Shown here: positions 25,786 through 36,400 of the stretch, piece after piece
Layout of the letters: every line of letters starts with the position of its first letter
Numbering within the stretch: position 1 is the stretch's first letter
Made by a program: the position numbers and the translations under genes
Notes under the pieces: model-generated
Database searches by the model: none
Seen by the model: only the letters and a program-made list of their open reading frames with translations
Told to the model about the DNA's origin: nothing
Assembly (NCBI GenBank): GCA_017860275.1
Contig: JAFNAQ010000011.1
Coordinates: forward strand, 1 to 54,481
DNA from: Bacteroidota bacterium
Lineage (GTDB): Bacteria; Bacteroidota; Bacteroidia; Bacteroidales; P3
Reading direction: 5' to 3'
Length of the DNA: 54,481 nucleotides

Positions 25786-27174
25786 TTATTTTCCTACGCA
25801 GAAGCGACTGAAGATGTTTCCTAAGATTTCGTCGGTGGTTACCTCTCCTGTTATTGTTCCAATATGGTATAGGGCTGTTCTAATATCTATTGCTATTAGG
25901 TCGCTTGGCATATTTTGAACAAAGCCATTCTCTACCGACTCAATAGATTCCAAAACCCTTATCATTGATTCGTAATGTCTTGAATTAGTTAATAAAACCT
26001 TATTTATAATATCGGCAGGATTAGCTATTGAAAGCATTTTTTTGCTTACCTCATCAATGTTTATATTCTTCTTTGCAGAAATAAATATTGGCTCAAGGTC
26101 TTGAAGATAATCATAAGTCTCCTTATCTACATCTATTGTATCGGACTTATTGATAAGTATTATTAAGTGCTTGTCGTTTAAATCAACATTTTTCTTTAGT
26201 TCAAGAATCTCCTTTTTGGCACCCTCTGGTGTTGTGTTCGCAATATCTATTAAATATAGAATTATCTTAGAGTTATTTACACTCTTATATGTTCTCTTTA
26301 TGCCCTCAGTTTCAATTATATCTTCACTAGCACGAATACCGGCAGTATCAATAAAGCGAAACTCCACTCCTCCAATATTTACAGATTCCTCTATTGTATC
26401 TCTTGTTGTTCCCGCAATATCTGAGACAATTGCTCTTTCTTCATTTAGAAGCACATTTAATAGTGTTGATTTTCCTGCATTTGGTTTACCTATAATTGAA
26501 ACGGGTACTCCATTCTTAAAGGCATTACCCAAAGAAAAAGAATTTACTAATTCAGAAACAATTGTCTTTATCTCATTAAGTGAGTTCTTTAGATGAGTTC
26601 TATCTGCAAACTCTACATCCTCTTCACTAAAATCAAGCTCAAGCTCCAATAAGGAAGCAATATCTAATAAATTCAATCTTAGCCTTGAAAGAGTTTGATG
26701 ATAACCTCCACGAAGCTGTTTGAAGGCAAGTTCATGTGCAGCGGAATTATGAGAATGGATAATATCTGCAACAGCCTCGGCTTGTGAAAGATCTAATTTT
26801 CCATTAAGGAAAGCTCTTTTAGTATATTCTCCAGGGTTTGCAATCTTTGCTCCTGATTTTATCAAGGCTTGAATGGTTTGATTTTGGATATAAGTAGAAC
26901 CATGAAGAGAAATCTCTACAGAATTTTCTCCTGTGTAGGAATGTGGAGCCTTAAATATTGTGCAAATACATTCATCAATAATCTTTCCATCAAAAACAAT
27001 CTTTCCATAATGAGCAGTATGTGTCTTTGCAGCAAGTAATACCCTCTCTCCCTTTGGGTTTAAAAAAAGCCTGTCAACAATTTCTATTGCATCCACTCCT
27101 GAGACTCTTACAACAGAAATTGCACTCTCTCCCGCAGGGGTTGCTAAGGCACATATTGTTCCAAACTCTTCCAT
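25786..27174 (-). CDS. mnmE: tRNA modification GTPase MnmE
   Basis: The 462-aa protein works with MnmG to place the carboxymethylaminomethyl group on U34 of some tRNAs. It has the N-terminal tetrahydrofolate-binding domain and a helical domain. An inserted G domain follows, with G1 GKPNAGKST (about residue 228), G3-region DIAGTTRDTIEES and DTAGIR, and G4 NKSD. The catalytic C-terminal motif CxGK is the last four residues (FCVGK). It starts 1 bp after the uvrB stop codon, so the two are co-transcribed. Confidence 0.96.
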   Translation of the reverse strand: MEEFGTICALATPAGESAISVVRVSGVDAIEIVDRLFLNPKGERVLLAAKTHTAHYGKIVFDGKIIDECICTIFKAPHSYTGENSVEISLHGSTYIQNQTIQALIKSGAKIANPGEYTKRAFLNGKLDLSQAEAVADIIHSHNSAAHELAFKQLRGGYHQTLSRLRLNLLDIASLLELELDFSEEDVEFADRTHLKNSLNEIKTIVSELVNSFSLGNAFKNGVPVSIIGKPNAGKSTLLNVLLNEERAIVSDIAGTTRDTIEESVNIGGVEFRFIDTAGIRASEDIIETEGIKRTYKSVNNSKIILYLIDIANTTPEGAKKEILELKKNVDLNDKHLIILINKSDTIDVDKETYDYLQDLEPIFISAKKNINIDEVSKKMLSIANPADIINKVLLTNSRHYESMIRVLESIESVENGFVQNMPSDLIAIDIRTALYHIGTITGEVTTDEILGNIFSRFCVGK

Positions 27175-27175
27175 A

Positions 27176-29206
27176 TTATATATTCTTAATATTATTTATT
27201 TCATCACGATAACGAGCTGCCGAAACAAAATCTAATTCCTTTACAGCCTCTTGCATTTTCTTTGTTAGTGTCTTTACAGCCTTCTGCTTATCTTTTTCAG
27301 AACGATAAATTACTGTTTGTTCATTTGCTGTTGAAACATCAAAATCTGGCTCATAATAACGGATATTTGTAGGAGGAAGAATTGCATGTTTTTCAACCTC
27401 TTCCAAAACAGCAGCCTGACCAAGAATATCTGAAATATTTCTTTTTATCTGCCTTGGGGTAATATTATTATCCTTATTATATTTTGATTGTTTTGCTCTA
27501 TTTCTTTCATTTTCTGCAATAGCTCTTTGCATAGAACCTGTTATCTTATCGGCGTATAGTATTGCTTTTGAATGAGAATTTCGAGCAGCACGACCTATTG
27601 TTTGAATAAGTGCCTTGTCGGAACGAAGGAAACCCTCCTTATCTGCATCTAATATTGCTACCAAAGAAACCTCTGGAAGATCTAAACCCTCTCTTAATAG
27701 ATTAACTCCAATAAGCACATCGAATACTCCTAGACGCAAGTCTCTCATTATCTCTACCCTCTCAAGAGTCTCAACATCTGAGTGAATATACTTATTTCTA
27801 ATACCAAGATTGGATAGATAACGACTAAGCTCTTCTGCCATTTTCTTAGTAAGAGTAGTAACTAACACCCTCTCTCCCTTATCTACAACAATACTTATCT
27901 CCTCGAGTAAATCATCGACTTGATTCTTAGCAGGATGAATCTCTATAGGTGGGTCTAATAGTCCTGTTGGACGAATTATTTGTTCTACAATTACTCCATT
28001 TGCCTCCTCAATCTCGAAAGGAGAAGGTGTTGCAGAAATATATATAGTTTGATTCTGCAAGAACATAAATTCATCGAACTTTAGTGGTCTATTATCCAAG
28101 GCTGAAGGAAGACGAAATCCATACTCCACTAAGTTTTCCTTTCTCGACCTATCTCCTCCATACATTGCCCTAACCTGAGGAACTGTAACGTGAGATTCAT
28201 CAATTACAAGGAGAAAATCATCTGGAAAATAATCCATAAGACAGAAAGGACGAGAGCCCTCTTTCCTTCCATCGAAATATCTTGAATAATTCTCAATTCC
28301 TGAACAATAGCCTAACTCCCTAAGCATTTCAAGGTCGTTATTTACCCTATCTTCAATACGTTTTGCTTCTAGATTTTTACCTATCTCTAGATAATAATCT
28401 CGCTGTTTAAACATATCTCTCTGTATCTCTAAAAGAGCTGTATTAAGTGTAGTTTTATTGGTAAGGAAATTACCTGCAGGATAAAGAACCAAATCATCTT
28501 TATATTCTATCCTCTTGCCAGTTACTGGGTCAAAACTCTCTAAACTTTCAATTTCATCGTCCCAAAAACATATCCTATACGCATAATCTGCATAGGCAGG
28601 ATGAATATCTATAACATCTCCCTTTACTCTAAACTTTGCTCTTCCAAACTCCAATTCATTTCTCGAATAAAGAGCATCTACAAAACTAAGGAGCAAATCA
28701 TTACGATTTATTTTTTGTCCTTTCTTTAAAGTTATTGTTCCCCTTTCAAAATCATCTGGATTACCTATACCATATATGCAAGAAACAGAGCTAACAACAA
28801 TAACATCCCTTCTACCACTAAGTAGTGCTGAGGCAGCAGAAAGACGAAGCTTTTCTAATTCATCATTAACCTGAAGATCTTTTTCGATATATGTATTTGT
28901 ATGCGCAATATAGGCTTCAGGCTGGTAATAGTCATAATATGAAACGAAGTATTCTACTGCGTTTTCTGGGAAAAACTGTTTAAATTCTCCATAAAGCTGA
29001 GCTGCAAGAGTCTTATTATGACTCATTATCAGAGTTGGTTTATTCACCCTTTGGATTACATTTGCTACGGTAAAGGTTTTTCCGCTACCAGTAACACCTC
29101 GTAAGACCTGAGAAGGGTTGCCCTCGTTCAAGCCTTTTACAAGCTGATCTATTGCCTCTGGTTGATCTCCCGTTGGCTGAAACTCCGACTTTAATATAAA
29201 ATCCAT
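27176..29206 (-). CDS. uvrB: Excinuclease ABC subunit B
   Basis: UvrB is the damage-verifying helicase of nucleotide excision repair. Walker A is GVTGSGKTFTVANV. The beta-hairpin that clamps DNA is YYDYYQPEAYI. Motif II is DESHVT, motif VI is QTIGRAARN, and the C-terminal UVR domain (MQEAVKELDFVSAARYRDEI) binds UvrC. Two start codons are in frame: 29221 (MINSLMDFILK) and 29206 (MDFILKSEFQPTGDQ). I prefer 29206 because family members start just there, giving 676 aa. A TATTTTTG promoter box lies at 29233-29240. Confidence 0.95.
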   Translation of the reverse strand: MDFILKSEFQPTGDQPEAIDQLVKGLNEGNPSQVLRGVTGSGKTFTVANVIQRVNKPTLIMSHNKTLAAQLYGEFKQFFPENAVEYFVSYYDYYQPEAYIAHTNTYIEKDLQVNDELEKLRLSAASALLSGRRDVIVVSSVSCIYGIGNPDDFERGTITLKKGQKINRNDLLLSFVDALYSRNELEFGRAKFRVKGDVIDIHPAYADYAYRICFWDDEIESLESFDPVTGKRIEYKDDLVLYPAGNFLTNKTTLNTALLEIQRDMFKQRDYYLEIGKNLEAKRIEDRVNNDLEMLRELGYCSGIENYSRYFDGRKEGSRPFCLMDYFPDDFLLVIDESHVTVPQVRAMYGGDRSRKENLVEYGFRLPSALDNRPLKFDEFMFLQNQTIYISATPSPFEIEEANGVIVEQIIRPTGLLDPPIEIHPAKNQVDDLLEEISIVVDKGERVLVTTLTKKMAEELSRYLSNLGIRNKYIHSDVETLERVEIMRDLRLGVFDVLIGVNLLREGLDLPEVSLVAILDADKEGFLRSDKALIQTIGRAARNSHSKAILYADKITGSMQRAIAENERNRAKQSKYNKDNNITPRQIKRNISDILGQAAVLEEVEKHAILPPTNIRYYEPDFDVSTANEQTVIYRSEKDKQKAVKTLTKKMQEAVKELDFVSAARYRDEINNIKNI

Positions 29207-29232
29207 AAGACTATTAATCAAAAAACATTATG

Positions 29233-29240
29233 CAAAAATA
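29233..29240 (-). promoter_or_regulatory. -7 element upstream of uvrB
   Basis: TATTTTTG on the minus strand matches the consensus and lies a few bases to 30 bp before the candidate start codons. With a start site this close, the 29206 start codon is favoured. Confidence 0.5.
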
Positions 29241-29280
29241 CTGATTAATTACGAGAAAATACCCTACAAAAATCCTCTAA

Positions 29281-29385
29281 GGGCAAAACCAGAAAAATAA
29301 AGGAAGGAAAAATAAAAATATCTCAGAGAAAAAAACATTTATCGGAGGGATAAATAAATATTTAGGAGGGATAAATCTAAAAAGA
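29281..29385. repeat. Phased repeat array, 21-bp period, five units
   Basis: Five consecutive 21-bp units start at 29281, 29302, 29323, 29344 and 29365. The last two share GGAGGGATAAAT exactly. Dyads are centred in the units: TCTCAGAGA at 29325 and ATTTATC-GGAGG-GATAAAT at 29346 (21 bp apart), then ATTTA/TAAAT at about 29368. The array fills the space between the addB stop and the uvrB promoter. Confidence 0.65.
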
Positions 29386-29395
29386 CTGCCATAAA

Positions 29396-32300
29396 TTAAT
29401 AACAGAAGGGGGTAAAATCACAATACTTACAATTTGATTCAGATTTTCTTCTTCTATAGAACTCATTATCCATATTAATGGTAAGAAGTTCCTGAAATAA
29501 TAGTCTTAGATTTTCATCAAAATCATTATGAAAAGGATAATAGTCTAATAACTCAACACCCTTATCTTCATTAATATCATTCTTAATAAGAATATTTGAA
29601 GAATACTCTCCCTTGACATAGCTCTTAATATAGATTAGTTCTGGTTTTATTGATTTGAATTTTAGATTAGTAATTTTCTTTAACTCCTCAGGATTATCAG
29701 TCAATAACCAAGAGTAGTATAGGGTTTGAAATATATAGCCCTCTCTTTTTTCATTATTAACCTCTTCATTACCCTCCATATCTAAAAGATTTTCCTTTGC
29801 AAATAATTCAGAAATTGATGGAGCCTTCTTCGGATCTATCTTCTTTGGGTTACTTGTCTTATAATCTAATACCCTTAATACACCATCCTTATAATCTATT
29901 CTGTCTATCTGTCCTCCTGCCACTATACCATCAATACTCTTTATTACATTTTCCTCCATTGCTATCATAATAAAGGGTGCATAATCATAATCCATATCTA
30001 ATAGATTATAGATATACCTCTTTATTACCTCTAATTGAATATATTGAGATTGGTTTAGTGATAGCAATTCCTTATGTTCTTTTTTAATATCCAAGAACTG
30101 ATTCTGAAGTTCCCACCTAACAATATTATCTATCTTATCCTTATCTTTTCTAATTTGGTCTATGTCCTCTTTAGTTATCTCTGTATTTTTACCTATCCTA
30201 CCTAAAAGCTCTTCATATATAGCTTTAGCACTATGGTGAAAAACATTACCAAAATCAATAGGAGTAAGTTCATCATCATATCTATCTGGAGCCTCTACTT
30301 TAGCAAGCTTTGAGAGATAAAACATAAATGGACAATCAAGATAGGTATTAAGATAAGATGCTGAGAGAAATTCCTTCTTAAGAATTTTATCAATATGTGT
30401 ACTATGTTTCTTTATTTCTATATCTTGAGATTGAGGAATGCCTATCTTCGAAGCAAGTGTCTTATATTTGAATTCTTTAAGTTTTTCATAATCTTCAATA
30501 CTTTGAAACTCTATCCTTACTTGTTGCAAAAATCTTGATAGCTCCTTTTTCTTGGAAGTTGAAGATGTAGAATTATAAATAAAGTGTAAGGACTCTGACC
30601 TATGGAATAATCTATAGAAATAATAGGCAAAGACCGATATTTTTCTTTGAATTGTTGTTAGGTTATAAGCGCTTCGGATTGAGAAAGGAATAAAAGAATT
30701 CTCTCCTGAAACATTTGGAATAAAGTCATCATTTGCAGAAAGCATTAGTATGTACTTAAAGTCAAGATTCCTACTTTCTAATAGTCCCATAATCTGAACT
30801 CCATTTATTGGATCTCCTTCAAATGGTATCTTTATACTTCTTAACTCAGAGAGTATAATCTTATGGAATAACTTATTATCAATACTTATCTCCGATTTCT
30901 CAATAATATCATTTAATCTGTTTAGAGATATATTTATCCTATAAAGTATTTCTGACAAAACTTCTTCAATTGCATTCTTGTCTACTCTCTTTTTCTTTAT
31001 ATTTAAGATTGCAACCTTCTTTATTATCAATTGAAGCGCCTCTATTATTTCCTTTGGCGAACTCTTTGACTCTAATAAATCGTCAAACCCAAGTTCCATT
31101 CGCTTATCCTTGTTAAGATAAGACACTCTATCATTTTTAAGTTTATCTATCTTGGCTTGAAGTCCTCCTTCTTGATTACTCCAATATGGATGCTCAATAA
31201 ATGGCAGGAGTTTAACTAATCTTGAATTAGAATTTTTCTTTAGAGTATATTGATAATCTAGATATGCACTTATTAAACCGTACAATGGTGTTGATTGAAA
31301 CTCATATCCCATTGTTATATTCACTCTTATCTTATCTTTTCCTACAATATCAGGCAACGCCTTGAGAACAGACGGTAAAAGAGCTTCGTTTCCTAAGATT
31401 ATAGCAATATCTGATTGGCAAATATCTCCACTAGTTTGGTTCTCAATAAGAGAAAACCATTCTTTTATATACCCTACCTGAGCATTTTCACTTGGAGATT
31501 TTATAACCTCTATATCCTGTTTTGTTGTAGAAATAAGATTTGCTTCAACCTTATAAGTTTCTGGCATAGGAAAATTACTAAGATTTTCCCTCATAAAATG
31601 ACCAGCCTCTTGTTTGTTATCCTTTAGATAATAATCATCATAATCCCAATAGAAGCGAGTAAAATAAGTTTGTTTAATAAAACGAAATATCTCCTGCTCT
31701 ACCTTATTTAATACATTGAACCCAATTATACAGTATCTATCAATTTGCTTAATATCCTCATCTATTTCAATATGAGAAAAACTCTCCACAACATTTCTAT
31801 ATAACATTCCAGAGTATCCAATACCTCTTTCAAATAGCCTCTTCTTAAACTCAGTATAAATATCATATAAACAATTCCATATAGCAACAAACTGTCTATT
31901 TAACTGACTTGGATTTTCTTTAAAACCATTAAAAAAGTTTTTTAATACTTCTTTTTGGTCATCACTTAGAAAATCAAATTGAGAATCATAAGCCTTATAT
32001 TCTTGAATATTCCTAAATAATATCTTTGCATCTGCAAGATTCTTATCTAAATCATCAAAATCGCTCAGAAGCATCTTACCCCAGTAGTAGAAATTATCAA
32101 AGTTTTCCTTAGCCTGATCATTTTCCACTGGATTAGCCTTATAAAATATATCTAAGTAAACAATATATAGGTTATAAATAAGTGTAAGCTCATCGGCAAT
32201 ATTAAGCCTTGAGTATTTATTTACGAAATCACTTATAGTAAAATAATTAGGAGAAAAAAAAGGTTTTTGAATATTCTCATAAAGAGAATCATTAAAAAAA

Positions 32301-32407
32301 GTAATAGCCCTCTTATTAGGAAAGATGATATTTAGGTTAGAAAAATCATAATCAAATTCCTTTGCAATATCATCTGCTACATTATAAATAAAAGAATTTT
32401 TATTCAT
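29396..32407 (-). CDS. addB: AddB-like nuclease subunit of a RecBCD-type recombination complex
   Basis: The 1003-aa protein has a UvrD-like but degenerate helicase half (IIFPNKRAITFF near residue 30). A C-terminal PD-(D/E)XK nuclease domain is visible as GGQIDRIDYKDGVLRVLDYKTSNPKK (positions quoted in part: IDRID and LDYKT). Iron-sulfur cysteines flank the nuclease, as in AddB: one in YLDCPFMF (about residue 680) and the cluster NCKYCDFTPFC at the extreme C-terminus. With AddA it would resect double-strand breaks. The addA gene is about 4.7 kb upstream on the same strand, separated by two secreted-protein genes. The small type IX cargo gene ends 6 bp before addB, so they may share a transcript. 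Confidence 0.87.
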   Translation of the reverse strand: MNKNSFIYNVADDIAKEFDYDFSNLNIIFPNKRAITFFNDSLYENIQKPFFSPNYFTISDFVNKYSRLNIADELTLIYNLYIVYLDIFYKANPVENDQAKENFDNFYYWGKMLLSDFDDLDKNLADAKILFRNIQEYKAYDSQFDFLSDDQKEVLKNFFNGFKENPSQLNRQFVAIWNCLYDIYTEFKKRLFERGIGYSGMLYRNVVESFSHIEIDEDIKQIDRYCIIGFNVLNKVEQEIFRFIKQTYFTRFYWDYDDYYLKDNKQEAGHFMRENLSNFPMPETYKVEANLISTTKQDIEVIKSPSENAQVGYIKEWFSLIENQTSGDICQSDIAIILGNEALLPSVLKALPDIVGKDKIRVNITMGYEFQSTPLYGLISAYLDYQYTLKKNSNSRLVKLLPFIEHPYWSNQEGGLQAKIDKLKNDRVSYLNKDKRMELGFDDLLESKSSPKEIIEALQLIIKKVAILNIKKKRVDKNAIEEVLSEILYRINISLNRLNDIIEKSEISIDNKLFHKIILSELRSIKIPFEGDPINGVQIMGLLESRNLDFKYILMLSANDDFIPNVSGENSFIPFSIRSAYNLTTIQRKISVFAYYFYRLFHRSESLHFIYNSTSSTSKKKELSRFLQQVRIEFQSIEDYEKLKEFKYKTLASKIGIPQSQDIEIKKHSTHIDKILKKEFLSASYLNTYLDCPFMFYLSKLAKVEAPDRYDDELTPIDFGNVFHHSAKAIYEELLGRIGKNTEITKEDIDQIRKDKDKIDNIVRWELQNQFLDIKKEHKELLSLNQSQYIQLEVIKRYIYNLLDMDYDYAPFIMIAMEENVIKSIDGIVAGGQIDRIDYKDGVLRVLDYKTSNPKKIDPKKAPSISELFAKENLLDMEGNEEVNNEKREGYIFQTLYYSWLLTDNPEELKKITNLKFKSIKPELIYIKSYVKGEYSSNILIKNDINEDKGVELLDYYPFHNDFDENLRLLFQELLTINMDNEFYRRRKSESNCKYCDFTPFCY

Positions 32408-32413
32408 AATACT

Positions 32414-33379
32414 CTATCTTAATACCTCAATAGTACCTATTAAATCAACTTCTTTCCTTGGTCTTTTACCTGTAAACCTATAAAAATAAGTTCCTGATGC
32501 TATATTGTTTGCTGGAGCCCAAAAATCTTTTTCAGACTGAATGTTCTTCATAGAGTAAACAAGCTTACCCTGTCTATTGTATATTATTAATTCATTTTCT
32601 GGAAAGGCGTCTTGTTTAACTAGATTATGTATTTCAAAGACATCATTCTTCCCATCACCATTAGGAGTTATTACATTGGGAATCATAATATAATTGACCT
32701 GTAAGTCTAGGTAAATAATACTATCACAACCTAGATATGTTTTTAATTCTTGTGCATATACTCCTGTTTCTGTTTCCTTAAATCCAAATTTATTATAAGT
32801 TTCTCCCTTATATATTTCTGTTTTAATAGTATCATGATAAGTTGGATTGACAAAAAGATTATAAGTCAAAACACTATCACAACCATATATTGTACTTAAG
32901 TTCTTAATATATACGCCTGCTGTATCCACAATAAATCCCTCATAATCATCACCCCTGCAAACAGTATCGTAAGTTGTAGAATAATAAGGATTTCTTACAG
33001 TTAAATCCAAAACAGTTATACTATCACAATCTAAAAATGTGGTATCATTATGTATAAAAATACCTGTACTATTCTCAGAAAACCCATATTGATTATAAGT
33101 TTGACCATCACAAATATCTACAATAATAGTATCAAAATAAGTAGGATTAACCGATAAATCAAGAACAGTAATACTATCATCACCTAAATATGTTGTATCA
33201 CTATGAATATAGGTTCCAGTTTGACTCTCAGAAAAACCATATTGATTATATGTATTCCCATCACAAATAGAGGCATGAATAGTATCTGTATCAAAAAAAT
33301 TACTTAATAAAGAACTAGCGCTCACCTGATTAAGTGAGAAAAGAGTTAGGATAAATATTATGTATAGGAATCTTCTCAT
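32414..33379 (-). CDS. Type IX-secreted repeat protein with gliding-motility C-terminal domain
   Basis: The 321-aa protein has a signal peptide (residues about 1-21, ending VSAS). About four repeats of some 43-47 residues follow, with the pattern CDGxTYNQYGFSExxTG, then CDSITVLDL. The last 90 residues (IPNVITPNGDGKNDVFEIHN to GTYFYRFTGKR and IEVLR) are the CHU_C-type gliding-motility/T9SS sorting domain. It is predicted to cross the outer membrane through type IX secretion and be surface-attached. Its repeats and C-terminus are clearly homologous to the end of the next gene (33425-37030), so the two arose by duplication. The function is otherwise unknown. Confidence 0.85.
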   Translation of the reverse strand: MRRFLYIIFILTLFSLNQVSASSLLSNFFDTDTIHASICDGNTYNQYGFSESQTGTYIHSDTTYLGDDSITVLDLSVNPTYFDTIIVDICDGQTYNQYGFSENSTGIFIHNDTTFLDCDSITVLDLTVRNPYYSTTYDTVCRGDDYEGFIVDTAGVYIKNLSTIYGCDSVLTYNLFVNPTYHDTIKTEIYKGETYNKFGFKETETGVYAQELKTYLGCDSIIYLDLQVNYIMIPNVITPNGDGKNDVFEIHNLVKQDAFPENELIIYNRQGKLVYSMKNIQSEKDFWAPANNIASGTYFYRFTGKRPRKEVDLIGTIEVLR

Positions 33380-33398
33380 TTGCCGTATAATTAACGTG

Positions 33399-33406
33399 CA
33401 AATTTA
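33399..33406 (-). promoter_or_regulatory. -7 element upstream of the small type IX cargo gene
   Basis: TAAATTTG on the minus strand, 20 bp before the ATG at 33379; no clear -33 box. Confidence 0.45.
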
Positions 33407-33424
33407 CAAAAATAGTTTATCTTT

Positions 33425-36400
33425 CTATCTTATTACTTCTATTATTCCTAAATAGTCTATGTTTTTATCTGGGCGTTTGCCAATGAAACGGAAGAAGTAT
33501 GTCCCAGTTGGGGATGCGGTTGATTGTGGATTCCAATAATCCTTTACTGAATTAATATTCTGCTTGGAGTAGATTAACTTCCCTTGACGATTAAAGATTA
33601 TCAGCGAGTTTTCAGGGAAAGCATCCTGGTCAAGAAGGTTATGAATAGAGAAGACATCGTTAATCCCATCACCGTTTGCAGTAACTACATTAGGAAATAA
33701 TACATTGTCTACTTGTAGATCTAAATTCAGAACACTATCACATCCATGTATAGTTTTAAGGGCATGAGTATAGAAACCCTTAGTTGATTCATTAAACCCA
33801 TGAAGGTTATACACACCACCCTTATATATCTCAGCAAAGATTGTATCCGTAAAGGTAGGATAAACAAAGAGATTAACAACAATAATACTGTCACACCCAT
33901 TAATCCCTTGCAGAACAGAATTATAAACACCGGTAGTGTCAGCATCAAGACCATGCTCCGTGTAGGGAACATTGTCACATGTAAAGGCATAGATTGTATC
34001 GCTAGTATAGTGCTTCTTCACTGTAAGAGTAAGGTAAACCGTGCTATCACACCCAAAGGTCGACTGAAGGTAGAGAATGTAATTCCCACTCTGGTCAATG
34101 TAATAGCCCTGACCGTCAATTGGCTCATTATCACAAATAGTATCCACGATATTTACACTGTCCCAGATTGGATGAACATATACATCCTTTAGAGCACGAT
34201 TAATACAACCCGAGGTATCAATTAAGTAAAGACAATAAGTATTGCTCACCGTTGGAGTAAGACTAATCGATTTTGTAGTATCGCCAGTGTTCCAAATATA
34301 CTCCCCAGTCAAACTAGAGGTAAGAACAGTTCCCTCTCCAATGCAAAGAGATGAATCGCCAATAATCACAAGGCTTTGCCCATCTTTCGCAAGGTGAATT
34401 ATCTTATCAATAGTGTCAGCACACTCGAAATTACCAACCGAAGCAATAAGCCTCACCTTATAATCGCCAGCAGTAGAGAACTTCCGAGTAGGACTATACT
34501 GATCTATAATAACTCCATCCTCAAACACCCATTTCGCAGCATCACACGGCTCACCATTAGGTGAAGGAGTAGAACCATTATACGAAACAGTGCTTATATT
34601 ATTAAACTTCACAACAAAGGCACAGTCCTCAATAGTATATGTATAATTAAAATCAGCAATAGGAAACTTCCTCCCACCGTAAGCATTCAGAATAAAACTA
34701 CAAGAAGGGTTCTCTAAAGAAGAAACCTCGCAAAAGTAACTAAGCGTGCTATCCACCACAACATCCAAAGACCTATTTGTAGAGAGAGTAAGGGAAGTAT
34801 CAGAGGAAGAATACCAACGATAACTAAACCCAATTGGAGCAGTAAAAGTATTAGTGCTAGTCTCACCACAGCTAGAAGAAAGCAAAGCTTGGGTAGCACA
34901 AGAGAGAGCAAAATAAGCGTAACCAAAATGACCACCCTGCTCACAGTCATAGGTAGTAAGCCTAATGTTGATAACCTTATCGTGATACTTAGCAAGGTCA
35001 AATCCCACTGTAGTCCAGTCCTTCCAAATAATATTAGTGTCAGCAACCGAATGCCAAAGCGCAGAGCTATCGGCATAGAAGTCAGCCTCACCACAAACAG
35101 AATCAATGTACGAAAGGTTTTCGTCCAATATCTGTAGAGTAAAGCGAGGTTGCTCCGTAATGGAATGATTCGGGTCTTGGAAGACAATAGCGTACTTTAG
35201 AATCATAAGGGAGAAATTGTTCGTATCCACATGGTAACGATAAGTAATACTCTCCGCCTCACTACCAGCAAGGGAGTTACCCAGCCTAACAGATGCCTTC
35301 TCCCCAGGAGGAACAGTAGAAAGTTGATTACCTGTTCTCGGATCCTTCTCGGAAATATCATAATGCACAGTATGTCGAGAGTAGATATTATTGTATCCAT
35401 AGTCAACCAAACCACCAACAAGGTAAGGGTTAGAGTAATCACCATACGTCGGGATATTACTAGTGCTCTTTAGGTTGGTATAGTCCAGACAATTACCAGA
35501 AGAGGGCACATTTATAAGAACCATCTTCGAAGCGCAGCCAATCTTAAGGCTATCGCAAAGGGAGTGAACCCAAATCTCATAATACCCAGTCTGAGTCAGA
35601 CCAGATATAGTATGATAATAAGTATAGCTAGTGTCAATATAACTGGTAGCAGAGTTCCTTAGCCTATACTGAATTATCCACCCAGGGGAGTAAGGGTCAA
35701 TGTCCCAAGAAAGAGATATACTATTATCGGTAATATTCGTAATCTGAACATTCTCAGCTACCGGACAATGACAAGGAGTCTTATAATCAACCTCAAGAAA
35801 GTTACAGTAATGACCAGCAAAGGAAGTGTCGTAATTAGGCAAGCAATCCTCATAAACCCTCACCTTATAGTTAGTGGCAGAGGAAAGACTCTTAAAGGTC
35901 GCAAAGTTATCGTAAGATAGGTAGGAGTAAATAGGAATATAGCCCTGGTAAAGCTGAACGCGCCAAACAATCGACGTATCACTCTCAGACCAAGCAAAAT
36001 ATATAGAGTCCGAACCCACACTAGCACTGGAGTAAAGAGGCTTCTTACAAGGGCACATCGTATAGGAAGCAACCATAATCGCATTACAGTCGTCCCCATT
36101 GTTATGGCAGTCGTTCCAAACCTTGATATGGTACTCCGTATCGGGGTCAAGCCCACCAAAACCCACATAAGGATTAGTCGTAGTCCCAGAGTCAATAGCC
36201 TGACCTTCATGGATAAGCTCATAACTCCAAATTATATTAGTGTCCGTCTCAGACCAAGCAAGAGAAACTGTATCTACTCCAGAACCCTTTATAAAACCAA
36301 AGGGCTGAGGGCACTCGCACTGAATCCAACACTTAATAGGAAGAGGTGGCATGCAGGTAGACTCCAACGTATCGCAAGGGGTATAGATCCTAACCCCATA

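Noticed and set aside
34714-35187. 157-codon frame inside the large type IX cargo gene
   Set aside because: It is an overlapping frame within a gene with clear domains and signal peptide; the raised GC content lengthens shadow frames here.
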